A stretch of DNA of 18,055 nucleotides. Source: UMGS1851 sp900555605. GTDB lineage: Bacteria > Bacillota > Clostridia > UBA1212 > UBA1255. Numbering within the stretch: the first letter of the stretch is position 1; each line of letters begins with the position of its first letter. The translations under genes were made by a program, and so were the position numbers. The notes under the pieces are model-generated. The model searched no databases. It saw only the letters and a program-made list of their open reading frames with translations, and had not been told where the DNA came from. Shown here piece after piece: positions 1-6,832 of this stretch. The DNA is taken from the NCBI GenBank assembly GCA_902472555.1, contig CABROF010000047.1:1-18055 (forward strand), given 5' to 3'.

Positions 1-114
1 TCAGCTCCTTTCGGAGCCCTTGGGGAGTCCAACTTTTCGTCCGCAACCCCCACTCACTTGCTTTTAATTTGTCACGAATTAAGACTGTAATTTTAAATTA
101 GTTTCAATCAATAT
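1..114. other. non-coding window edge with short GC-rich hairpin
   Basis: This stretch lies downstream of the leftward DNA glycosylase gene. Positions 4-17 form a perfect 5-bp hairpin (GCTCC, loop TTTC, GGAGC). Positions 1-60 are clearly more GC-rich than the AT-rich DNA that follows. The minus strand can be read as a short open tail ending in LPKGSERS and a stop, but it is too short to assign. The hairpin has no clear T-run next to it, so calling it a terminator is not justified. The edge of the window cuts off whatever it belongs to. Confidence 0.3.
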
Positions 115-1287
115 TTATTTTTTAATTTTATCACAATTATTAAATCGTGCGAATCGTTGTAAACATTTTTCCACTTCTTTTTGTATATTCTTTGTAGGCT
201 TAACATCATCTTCGAACCAAATATTTTTTACAATAAGCGTATTTGTTTTCCTTTCTGCAATTACTTCTATGCGACCTATAAACCGTTCACCCATAATAAT
301 AGGCAGAACATAATAACCATACTTGCGCTTTATAACAGGAGTGTAAATTTCCCATGTATATTCAAAATTGAAAATAGCTTTTATAATTTTTCTATCCCAG
401 ATAAAACAATCTAAAGGAGCAAGAAATTCGCAACGTAGATCAAATTCCATATTTTTTTGTATATTTTCCATAAGTGGCATGTCCTCGGAACGAAAGTACA
501 GGGTATACTTTACTCCTTCAACTGTAGTGGCGATAATGCGCCCTTCTTCCAGCAACTCAGAAAATATTTTACTACGCAAATCCGCTTTCATCATCGGAAG
601 CACATCAGATGGGCGGTCCCATAAAAACCCGACAGCTCCTATAAACCGTAATACACGCCATTTTAAATAATCCAATTCAACAGGAAATGGTTCCGGCGCC
701 GATAATATTTTTTCCGGTATGTACCTTTCGGTTAAGTCATAATATTTTCGAGTTCCCTGTTTATGATGAATGATTAAATTCCCAGCACCATATAGTTGTT
801 CTAACACAGAACTCGAAAGATTTTTTCCACTACTCCATACAACATAAGAACGCCATTGAAAATCACTTTCTAACTTCACGTCATCCGGACAAACAACACC
901 ATTTTCTTTGATAAAAGCAAGGGTTTGTTCCATAAGCGTTTTCAGTTCAGGATGTTCTGCAGCACGGTAGCGAGCCCAATTTCGACTTCGGGAAAAATAA
1001 GGCCAATCCTCCGTGAGAATGATGGCAGTATTTTTATCTGGATAATCTAATAATAACCGATCTTCATACAGCAGATTATAAAGCATTTCTTTTGTAAAGC
1101 CTTTGACTCGTGATTGTAATGTCAATTCTGAATTTCTTCCGCAAATATCAATGGGGTCATACTGGATGCAGCCTGTCTGCCTAATAAAATCTATTATGCC
1201 TTGCTTGCCAACGAATTTATATTCACCAATCAATCCGTGTTTAAGAAGTAAAAATTGTCTTGCTTGGCTGTTTGTTATAGACACCAT
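115..1287 (-). CDS. AlkX/YcaQ-type DNA glycosylase (HTH_42 family)
   Basis: The 390-residue protein matches the winged-helix DNA glycosylase family that includes AlkZ and E. coli YcaQ (AlkX), which remove bulky alkylated bases and unhook interstrand crosslinks. The N-terminal part has the family signature around residues 38-51 (GCIQYDPIDICGRN). Its Q42-x-D44 pair corresponds to the QxD catalytic motif of the AlkX branch, as opposed to QxQ in AlkZ. Residues 90-110 (EDWPYFSRSRNWARY) and the C-terminal PLDCFIWDR segment near residue 290 are also typical. Length is normal for the family. A GGAGG ribosome binding site precedes the ATG on the minus strand. It acts in the cytoplasm as a repair enzyme and has no visible link to the glycan locus. 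Family assignment is firm. The subfamily rests on the QxD reading and the substrate is inferred. Confidence 0.85.
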   Translation of the reverse strand: MVSITNSQARQFLLLKHGLIGEYKFVGKQGIIDFIRQTGCIQYDPIDICGRNSELTLQSRVKGFTKEMLYNLLYEDRLLLDYPDKNTAIILTEDWPYFSRSRNWARYRAAEHPELKTLMEQTLAFIKENGVVCPDDVKLESDFQWRSYVVWSSGKNLSSSVLEQLYGAGNLIIHHKQGTRKYYDLTERYIPEKILSAPEPFPVELDYLKWRVLRFIGAVGFLWDRPSDVLPMMKADLRSKIFSELLEEGRIIATTVEGVKYTLYFRSEDMPLMENIQKNMEFDLRCEFLAPLDCFIWDRKIIKAIFNFEYTWEIYTPVIKRKYGYYVLPIIMGERFIGRIEVIAERKTNTLIVKNIWFEDDVKPTKNIQKEVEKCLQRFARFNNCDKIKK

Positions 1288-1589
1288 AAAGAATGACCTC
1301 CGAAATAATTTTCTTTATTATCTGTTCTTATAGGTTCCTCACAAACAAGAACGAAGTAATATGTTGATAGGTCGACGATTAATACAAATTCATAAACAAA
1401 AATATGCCATGCAGCGTCTTTCCATAATTCGTAACACTGCTATTGGCGATAAATTTCTTCTACAGATAGTGTTTCTGGCAATTATCACTTCGCGGATAAA
1501 ACAAATCGACTCATACATTTCATTAAAACAGATGAAATATCTATCTCGTTCTGACTATGTATTCACGGGTAACGTAAATAATATCGATA
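1288..1589. other. AT-rich intergenic region, no supported gene
   Basis: About 300 bases separate the ridA-like gene from the DNA glycosylase gene, both leftward. The minus strand is broken by stops in all frames apart from very short stretches. A plus-strand open frame (1361-1684) has no ribosome binding site and runs antisense into the ridA-like gene, so it is not called. The glycosylase gene's ribosome binding site lies at the left end. No recognisable RNA or repeat was seen. Confidence 0.4.
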
Positions 1590-1943
1590 TTATCCCTTAT
1601 ATGCTATCGCATCAAGTTGAAAATCAATCGATCGGTCTGCGAACTCTGTTTGAATTGATTTGCGAACTGGATATTTGCCGTTAAATCGTTCTTTGAATAC
1701 TTCCTCCATAACTGGTATTTGATAAACATCTCTAAATAGAGCGTCTATTTGTACTACTGATTCCAATGTTAATCCAACAAGGCTTAATCCCTCACTTAAT
1801 TGGTCAAGCGCTCCAATAATTTGTTTTTCAAGCGCTTGTCCCTGATTTCGGCAACAATGCCCTATAAAAACATAATCACCCGCTACAATAACGCCAGAAT
1901 TGGCGTTCTCATCATGTATTAAATGCCTGATTATTTCTGCCAT
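1590..1943 (-). CDS. RidA/YjgF-family protein (enamine/imine deaminase)
   Basis: The 117-residue protein has the size and layout of the Rid family: trimeric cytoplasmic proteins that hydrolyse reactive enamines/imines made by PLP enzymes. Visible signs are the central segment with D-L-x-x-L-T-L-E-S-V-V-Q-I-D-type spacing (residues 48-67), a conserved FRDVYQIPVMEEVF block (70-83) and the C-terminal PVRKSIQ...QLDAIAY block. R94 in that last block lies where the catalytic Arg of active RidA proteins sits. The usual N-terminal G-x-I-x-x-G-G-Q segment is divergent, which would fit one of the Rid1-7 side branches. Upstream is a good GGAGGAA site and a TTGACT/TACACT promoter on the minus strand. The biochemical role is inferred from the family. 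Confidence 0.75.
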   Translation of the reverse strand: MAEIIRHLIHDENANSGVIVAGDYVFIGHCCRNQGQALEKQIIGALDQLSEGLSLVGLTLESVVQIDALFRDVYQIPVMEEVFKERFNGKYPVRKSIQTEFADRSIDFQLDAIAYKG

Positions 1944-2032
1944 AATAAATTCCTCCGCTAAAATAAATTTTATTCGCTTGGCGATATCCTTAGTTTTTGT
2001 TTACGAAGATTATCACATAATTCGTTAAAATG

Positions 2033-2061
2033 AGTGTATCTAAAATTTGTAAAAAAGTCAA
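2033..2061 (-). promoter_or_regulatory. sigma-A promoter for the ridA-like gene
   Basis: On the minus strand, TTGACT (plus positions 2056-2061) and TACACT (2033-2038) are separated by 17 bases. This fits the housekeeping consensus and lies about 90 bases upstream of the ridA-like start. Confidence 0.5.
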
Positions 2062-2086
2062 CTGTTATAGAAGCTTACGTGAGTGA

Positions 2087-2207
2087 TGTGGTACAGTTTT
2101 AGTTGACATCCCATTAAGGATATGGCTATAATCAAAGAGAATGAGGAGACATGATACAATGGCACAAAGTCAACGAAACTATGACACTGAATATAAGGAG
2201 AAAGGGA
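2087..2207 (+). mobile_element. possible IS3-type element left-end remnant
   Basis: A sequence starting TGTGGTACAG at 2087 leads into a consensus promoter and then an open frame beginning at ATG 2159. That ATG has GAGGAG ten bases upstream. The first residues read MAQSQRNYDTEYKEK, which from memory resembles the N-terminus of IS3-family OrfA transposases (RNYDxEYK followed by VQAVKLA). The similarity stops after about 15 residues, and the frame runs directly into the lipoprotein gene. If correct, this is the left end and first codons of an insertion sequence left by a deletion. The call rests on a very short match. Confidence 0.33.
2103..2132 (+). promoter_or_regulatory. consensus sigma-A promoter (TTGACA/TATAAT)
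   Basis: TTGACA at 2103-2108 and TATAAT at 2127-2132 are both perfect hexamers with 18 bases between them. The predicted transcription start is near 2139. It should drive the small lipoprotein gene and probably the following propeller gene. It may have come with the IS-like remnant. Confidence 0.7.
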
Positions 2208-2209
2208 GT

Positions 2210-2626
2210 ATGGATCAAAAGGGTTTGAGAATGATATGTATTTTTTTTACTTTTATGGCGATTTTGTTTTCCGCAGGCTGTGCAGAGCTGGAAAATGGAA
2301 ACGCGGTGGCAGGCAGAATCTATACGTATACAGGAGAATCTTCCTCGAAAATCGAAAACGATACTTTTACAATCACCATTCATGAAGACGGGACTTATTC
2401 ATATTATGAAAGTCTGTTCAGCAGCTACATCGGATACGGCCGATGGTCCGTTAAAAATGGGATTCTTACGCTTTCAGATGATACCGGAGTACCAATCTCA
2501 AATCATTTTTTGATCGACGGAAAAGATCTTGTTTTTGTTGAGAAATACTCCACCAATTTCTCCTATACAAAAGTAAAAGACGGAGAACGCTTTCACGGCG
2601 TTATTATGGACAAACAAAATACGTAA
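2210..2626 (+). CDS. small predicted lipoprotein, unknown function
   Basis: From ATG 2210 the product is 138 residues. It begins with a hydrophobic signal (MICIFFTFMAILF) ending in FSAGC, a weak lipobox (Ser rather than Leu at -3), so it is probably exported and lipid-anchored. The mature part is beta-rich, with the pattern DGTYSYYES...GYGRWSVKNGILTLSDD (nominally residues 65-95). This resembles small one-domain secreted proteins that form a lipocalin-like or beta-barrel fold, but no family is certain. Start choice: AAGGAG at 2195-2200 sits nine bases before ATG 2210, which puts the signal peptide at the N-terminus. The in-frame upstream ATGs (2141, 2159) would place a charged transposase-like extension before it. 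It lies 36 bases before the propeller gene and may be co-transcribed with it. Confidence 0.6.
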   Translation: MDQKGLRMICIFFTFMAILFSAGCAELENGNAVAGRIYTYTGESSSKIENDTFTITIHEDGTYSYYESLFSSYIGYGRWSVKNGILTLSDDTGVPISNHFLIDGKDLVFVEKYSTNFSYTKVKDGERFHGVIMDKQNT

Positions 2627-2662
2627 ATATTTATTGTTCGCTGGAAAGGAGATAGAGGAAAT

Positions 2663-4132
2663 ATGGAAGCTGCGCAAGATCTGAAGAAGTTGTATTTCAG
2701 AAGAAAATTCTCACTTACCATGTTTAAAAACAAGCAATTCCGTCTCAGTGAAATGAGCTTTTTTAAAGATTTTACCCAGGAGCCTGAAAAAACTCGGGGA
2801 AATCTGTATCCGGTTCTGGACCGAGAAGGCAAACCGGACGAAACAGTGGCAGACGGACGGTATATTTTTCAGACAACACAAACAGATGCCCGCATAATCC
2901 GGCTCATGGGAGGCTATTTTCCCTATGCTACTTATGTAATTCGGGCCGAAGCGCTGGAGGGAAACTGTGGTTTTTCCTTTCAAACTTCCACCGGCTGCAC
3001 CGATATTTTTTTCTGCCAAAAAAACGGCAACATCGTTTGCACCCTTGGAGATCAACAGCTGACCCACTCTGCCGCTTTTACGCCAGGAACCGTTTTTATG
3101 GTTACCTGCCGGGAAGAAGAACTGGACATCTATGTGAATTCCGGTGTTCGTCCGGTCTATATCGGCACCCTGACCGCCCCCCTGCTGAAAAATGCCGCCT
3201 GCTATCATGTATTCTCCCGCTGTGTAGTAGGGCTATATGTCGCTGCTGGAACCGTGATCCTTTCTCAGGTTTATTCTTGTATGGACTGCGGTATTTCCCA
3301 GGCGGATATTCGCCCCATCCGTTATGAAAACGGCGGCTGTATGCTGGAAAACGGCAAAATCTATTTAACCATGTCCGTGCGCATGGAAAAAGGTTTCTAT
3401 CAGGGGATTTTTTCTTGGGTGCCCGGGACCAGCGAATTTGAACTGACCGGTGCCGTATTTTTCGACGCCGGAGACGGATATTGGGCCAATGATGTAGCCT
3501 CCTCCCTCCTATATCACCGGGAGGAAAAAAAGTGGTATCTTTGGGTTTGCTCCTTCAAGCACCAGCATAGACTGGGGCATGCCAGTTTTGATGGCGATGT
3601 GCGCTTTGGGCTTCATGTGGTGGATATTACCCTGATGGAGCCAATGGGAGCTGACAAAAAGGATACGGATTTTTTGGGGAAACAGGGCGACGAAGACCCG
3701 GATTTTCTCTACAATGAAAAAACCGGTAAGTGGCTCATGGCCATCTGCCGGTTAGTGGATCAAAACTACCGCTATTTTCTTTTTGAATCGGAACAACCTT
3801 TTGAAGGATACCGCTGCATAGCCCACGCCGAAAGCGGATCGGAAACCGGCGGCTCACTGATTCCTGTGGGACAGGACTTGTATTTCGCTTGTGGCAGCGA
3901 TTTTAACCGGCGAGCTGTCTATCATCTGTACCGGCTGCCGGATATGACCTCCTTTTCCCTGTTGTCCTGCGATTACGACGACGGCGGCTTCCGGGGCTGG
4001 GGAACGGTCATTCCGATCCGGTCCGGAAGCCGCACAAACTATTATTGGCTTACCTTTGACCGCAACAACGGCAGCGACTACCAATGGAGCTATGGTAATC
4101 TTTACGGCTTTTTAGCTGATGCGCAATCCTAA
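2663..4132 (+). CDS. LamG-like plus GH43/GH32-like beta-propeller protein
   Basis: The 489-residue protein has no signal peptide, so it is probably cytoplasmic. Residues about 65-205 look like a concanavalin-type beta-sandwich (YATYVIRAEALEGNCGFSF, later ELDIYVN and VGLYVAAGTV), similar in pattern to the LamG-like domains further right. Residues about 215-485 show repeats typical of five-bladed propeller glycosidases: SSLLYHREEKKWYLWVCSF, DEDPDFLYNEKTGKWLMAI and a late RGWGTVIPI. Acidic residues in the DEDPDF block could belong to the active site. I cannot assign a GH family; GH43- or GH32-like is inference from the fold pattern. The start has AAAGGAG at 2645-2651 plus GAGG closer in. A strong terminator follows, so with the lipoprotein it forms its own unit. 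Confidence 0.55.
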   Translation: MEAAQDLKKLYFRRKFSLTMFKNKQFRLSEMSFFKDFTQEPEKTRGNLYPVLDREGKPDETVADGRYIFQTTQTDARIIRLMGGYFPYATYVIRAEALEGNCGFSFQTSTGCTDIFFCQKNGNIVCTLGDQQLTHSAAFTPGTVFMVTCREEELDIYVNSGVRPVYIGTLTAPLLKNAACYHVFSRCVVGLYVAAGTVILSQVYSCMDCGISQADIRPIRYENGGCMLENGKIYLTMSVRMEKGFYQGIFSWVPGTSEFELTGAVFFDAGDGYWANDVASSLLYHREEKKWYLWVCSFKHQHRLGHASFDGDVRFGLHVVDITLMEPMGADKKDTDFLGKQGDEDPDFLYNEKTGKWLMAICRLVDQNYRYFLFESEQPFEGYRCIAHAESGSETGGSLIPVGQDLYFACGSDFNRRAVYHLYRLPDMTSFSLLSCDYDDGGFRGWGTVIPIRSGSRTNYYWLTFDRNNGSDYQWSYGNLYGFLADAQS

Positions 4133-4149
4133 CCACTCTTTAAAAGAAC

Positions 4150-4186
4150 GAGAGGCCCTCGGCCATTGAGGGCCCCTCATTTTTTC
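4150..4186 (+). terminator. Rho-independent terminator after propeller gene
   Basis: An 11-bp stem (GAGAGGCCCTC at 4150-4160 with GAGGGCCCCTC at 4168-4178, one A-C mismatch) with a 7-base loop is followed by a run of six T at 4180-4185. Confidence 0.85.
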
Positions 4187-4478
4187 GTATGACGGGCATA
4201 TCAATGCTCTGTGGAGAAAGTCTATCGAGGCGCAGTTACCGACGGACTCAGAAGCAACTCCCAAGATTTACATCGCCGGGTGCAGGCGAGAAGAAGACTG
4301 GCTGCCAATTTTATAGAAGGATGGAGCATGACTATAAAAACGGAGAAGATAAGCTAAGTGAAGAACAGCTGTTTCGCTTAGAGAAATTTAGATAAACAAA
4401 ATCCCGTTTATCAGTCGTTGATTAATTGCACCTTTTGCCTTTTTGATTCTTGCTTTCGCTCTATTAATAGATGTTTAT
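4187..4478. other. intergenic region, no supported gene
   Basis: This stretch lies between the terminator and the LacI-gene control region. A 68-codon plus-strand frame (4189-4395) and a shorter overlapping frame containing IYIAGCRREEDW are open, but neither has a convincing ribosome binding site or recognisable family. They could be remnants of a lost gene. Nothing else was seen. Confidence 0.35.
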
Positions 4479-4526
4479 TTTATGCATAACGTACAAAAAA
4501 CAGCGGATATTTTGTGCATAAATTAC
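4479..4526 (+). promoter_or_regulatory. paired operator-like direct repeats before lacI-type gene
   Basis: Two 17-base repeats, TTTTATGCATAACGTAC (4479-4495) and TTTTGTGCATAAATTAC (4510-4526), match at 14 of 17 positions and start 31 bases apart, close to three helical turns. The first contains the perfect 10-base palindrome TTATGCATAA. The second has the same core with one symmetry break. They lie just upstream of the likely -10 hexamer of the regulator gene. The arrangement suggests binding of two dimers on one DNA face, probably by the adjacent regulator itself. Confidence 0.5.
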
Positions 4527-4527
4527 A

Positions 4528-4556
4528 TTATATTCAACCGAAAAATGTTCTATAAT
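4528..4556 (+). promoter_or_regulatory. promoter of lacI-type gene
   Basis: TATAAT at 4551-4556 is a perfect -10. Seventeen bases upstream is only a poor -35 (TTATAT, 4528-4533). The nearby repeats suggest regulated firing. Confidence 0.5.
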
Positions 4557-4606
4557 TAAAACAGCATAAAAGAAATGATTTCTATAGAAAGCGGTGATAT
4601 CGTCTT

Positions 4607-5623
4607 ATGAAGCAGAAAGCGACGTTAAAAGAGATTGCGGAAATGAATCATACCTCGGTCTCAACCGTTTATAATGCGCTGCACAGCAGCAGAAGCATTG
4701 ATCCTGATCTGAAGGCCAGGATCCTCGATACAGCACAGATGCTGAACTATTTTTGCCAGACCAAAAAATCTGAGATATCCTTATTAAAATGCAGAATTGC
4801 AGCAATTATACCCTCTAATCCGATCTATTTTTGGTCAGAGGCAAGGAAGGGAATACAAGAAGCTATAAATAATAAAGATATCTGTCTGAAAATGTTTGTT
4901 TATACGAATATTGATACTGATAACGATTTCCTGTTTTCTTTAGAACAAGCAAAAGAGATGCATCCAGATGCTTATATCATTGTTCCCCCCTGCAGCGAAT
5001 CATCAAAAAGAGCAATTAGCAATCTCAGTAAACCAGTCGTATTTTTAAATGAATATCTGAATGTTGAAACCGGAAGCAGTACTGGTTTTATTGGTGCGGA
5101 CGCTTACTCGGACGGACAATTATTTGCGATTGCATGCGGAGATTTTTTACGGAAATACCCGCGGATTCTAATTGTGCACGGAGATAAAAATAATTATATG
5201 GTACAAAAACGGAAGCAAGGCTTTTGTGATTATCTCCCTGCTGATTCCGCTGTCGTCGGTGAAATCAGACAGGAATCAAGCCCCGTCATGGCTGCAAAAA
5301 TGGCACAGCGTATTAAAAAAGAGTATGTATATAAAGAAAATATATTGAAATTTGACTGCATTTTTGTAGCAACAGGTCTTGTGCCACAGGTATGCCTTAC
5401 ATTGAAAAAACTTAATTTTAACGTACCCTGTATTGGATGCGAGAAACCAAGAACCAATTCTCAATACATACGGGAAGGCTTTATTTACGGGGAATTAGTG
5501 CAATCCATCAGAGAACAGGGCGATCAGAGCGTCAGCTACGCGCTCCGTATGATAAACGAAGAGGAGACAAAGAACAAAAGCATTACAATTCCATCGAACA
5601 TCTATATTTACGAAAAAAAGTGA
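4607..5623 (+). CDS. LacI-family transcriptional regulator
   Basis: The 338-residue protein starts with a LacI-type helix-turn-helix (residues 5-26: ATLKEIAEMNHTSVSTVYNA) and the following helix (IDPDLKARILDTAQMLNY). The remainder (about 62-330) has the alternating beta/alpha pattern of periplasmic-binding-protein-like effector domains, including RIAAIIPSNPIYFW, DAYIIVPP and RILIVHGDKNN. The hinge region after LNY lacks the common YxPNxxAR motif, which is unusual and may affect operator choice. The ribosome binding site is weak (GGTGA). It is followed by a perfect terminator and then the surface-protein unit beginning at 5900. Control of that unit by a sugar effector is inferred from position. 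The effector is unknown. Confidence 0.9.
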   Translation: MKQKATLKEIAEMNHTSVSTVYNALHSSRSIDPDLKARILDTAQMLNYFCQTKKSEISLLKCRIAAIIPSNPIYFWSEARKGIQEAINNKDICLKMFVYTNIDTDNDFLFSLEQAKEMHPDAYIIVPPCSESSKRAISNLSKPVVFLNEYLNVETGSSTGFIGADAYSDGQLFAIACGDFLRKYPRILIVHGDKNNYMVQKRKQGFCDYLPADSAVVGEIRQESSPVMAAKMAQRIKKEYVYKENILKFDCIFVATGLVPQVCLTLKKLNFNVPCIGCEKPRTNSQYIREGFIYGELVQSIREQGDQSVSYALRMINEEETKNKSITIPSNIYIYEKK

Positions 5624-5660
5624 TCCTGTACGGAAAGCCGGCAAATTTTTCAGCATAACC

Positions 5661-5707
5661 TGCCGGAAAATTGCAGCAATGATATCTGCAATTTTCCGGC
5701 ATTTCTT
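5661..5707 (+). terminator. Rho-independent terminator after lacI-type gene
   Basis: A perfect 15-bp stem (GCCGGAAAATTGCAG at 5662-5676 with CTGCAATTTTCCGGC at 5686-5700) has a 9-base loop. It extends by one T-A pair and is followed by TTTCTT. It isolates the regulator from the next unit. Confidence 0.8.
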
Positions 5708-5731
5708 AAAATGCGCTGCTTTTATTTATCA

Positions 5732-5759
5732 TTGTACAACATACACAAAACAATACAAT
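5732..5759 (+). promoter_or_regulatory. promoter of the LamG/GH28 unit
   Basis: TTGTAC (5732-5737) and TACAAT (5754-5759) are separated by 16 bases. This predicts a leader of roughly 135 bases before the ATG at 5900. No riboswitch class was recognised in that leader. Confidence 0.45.
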
Positions 5760-5770
5760 AAAATTTGTAT
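5753..5770 (+). promoter_or_regulatory. operator-like dyad overlapping the -10 region
   Basis: ATACAA (5753-5758) and TTGTAT (5765-5770) form a perfect inverted repeat with a 6-base spacer across the likely transcription start. A repressor could bind here, but the region is very AT-rich and chance is possible. Confidence 0.3.
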
Positions 5771-5899
5771 ATAAATGATATTATTAAAAAAAATCCTGTT
5801 GTTTATTATATAAGAAAATCCCGCGTTCCATATGCAGTAAAAGGATTGCGTTTTAAATGCATACGAGGTGACGCGGAAACCGTTGAAGGAGGGGCTTGT

Positions 5900-6832
5900 A
5901 TGAGAATACGTACAAAAAAAAGAACAGGATTTTATTTGGGTATCGTTTTTGCTGTCTTACTTGTTGTCACAGCGGCACAAAGTGTAGGTGCGTTTGAAGA
6001 GGCACAATACTTTGAGGATGATTATGAAGACGGTAAAATGAATTATTTTGATTATTACAACTGGGATTCGCTGGAAGAAGACGGCAATACTTATATTTGT
6101 TTGCCGCTGTCATTTACAGGAATCGACAAGCTCGAGCTGGATTACGATTATACGGATATGGATGTTATGTTCGATGTACGGCTTGATTCCGTGAATTCAG
6201 AGGTTGATGCAAATTTCGGAGTGTCCTTGAGGCGCGGAAACGAAGGAAACGATCAGTTTGACGTAGCGTATCAGCCGCTGGCAAAGCTGCTTCGGATCCG
6301 ATTATATGAAGGCGGAACGCCATCTGATCTTGCAACGGCTGAATTTGAAATGGAAACAGGGAAATGGTATAACATGGGGATTCGTTTAAAGGGAAGTCAG
6401 ATTGAATGGTATATCAATGGAACACTTACCGTTTCCGCAGAAAGTGATGCGCTTGACAGCGGAACCTTTTTAATTGCAACTTATAACGCGGCAGTCTCAC
6501 TGGACAATGTAAAGATTGCAAAAGTGGATTATTTAAATATGGCCAACGGCGAATATGTAACAAGAGATCCTGCCACCGCAACACCTGCGGTTACAAAAAA
6601 ACCGTCTCCTACCGCAGTGACTTCCCAAGAACCGGCTGCGTCCGCAAAAACAGATGCACCGAGCGCGAATAAGACAATACAGCCGACAGCCGGCGGCGCC
6701 GTTTCTGATGAAGGCGGAGATGTGGGTACAATTGTGATGATCATCGTGATTGCTGCCGCAATTGTGATCATCGGAGCCGTGGTCGTAATCATATGCAGAA
6801 GAAAGGGCCGGAATCCCAATGAGAAACAATAA
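5900..6832 (+). CDS. surface-anchored LamG-like domain protein
   Basis: From ATG 5900 (AAGGAGG-type site just upstream) the product is 310 residues. Residues 1-31 are a signal peptide with cleavage near SVGA. Residues about 37-210 form one concanavalin/LamG-like beta-sandwich containing NFGVSLRRGNEGNDQFDVAY (106-125). A Pro/Thr/Ala-rich linker (224-268) follows, then a hydrophobic helix (276-299) and a Arg/Lys tail. The protein should be fixed in the membrane with its domain outside. The same domain recurs at the C-terminus of the next protein and in the one at 10100. Such domains usually bind sugars, and no catalytic residues are apparent. The longer open frame from 5765 is not used because it has no site and would bury the signal peptide. 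The stop overlaps the next start by 14 bases. Confidence 0.75.
   Translation: MRIRTKKRTGFYLGIVFAVLLVVTAAQSVGAFEEAQYFEDDYEDGKMNYFDYYNWDSLEEDGNTYICLPLSFTGIDKLELDYDYTDMDVMFDVRLDSVNSEVDANFGVSLRRGNEGNDQFDVAYQPLAKLLRIRLYEGGTPSDLATAEFEMETGKWYNMGIRLKGSQIEWYINGTLTVSAESDALDSGTFLIATYNAAVSLDNVKIAKVDYLNMANGEYVTRDPATATPAVTKKPSPTAVTSQEPAASAKTDAPSANKTIQPTAGGAVSDEGGDVGTIVMIIVIAAAIVIIGAVVVIICRRKGRNPNEKQ

Noticed and set aside
1..60. tail of a coding gene on the minus strand ending LPKGSERS
   Set aside because: Too short and cut by the window edge to support a gene call.
1361..1684. 107-codon plus-strand open frame
   Set aside because: It runs antisense into the ridA-like gene, has no ribosome binding site and its composition is not protein-like.
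4189..4395. 68-codon plus-strand open frame
   Set aside because: It starts inside the terminator's T-run, lacks a ribosome binding site and has no recognisable family.
5765..5899. N-terminal extension of the 5900 gene
   Set aside because: No ribosome binding site at the upstream start, it overlaps the promoter, and it would place 45 residues before a clear signal peptide.
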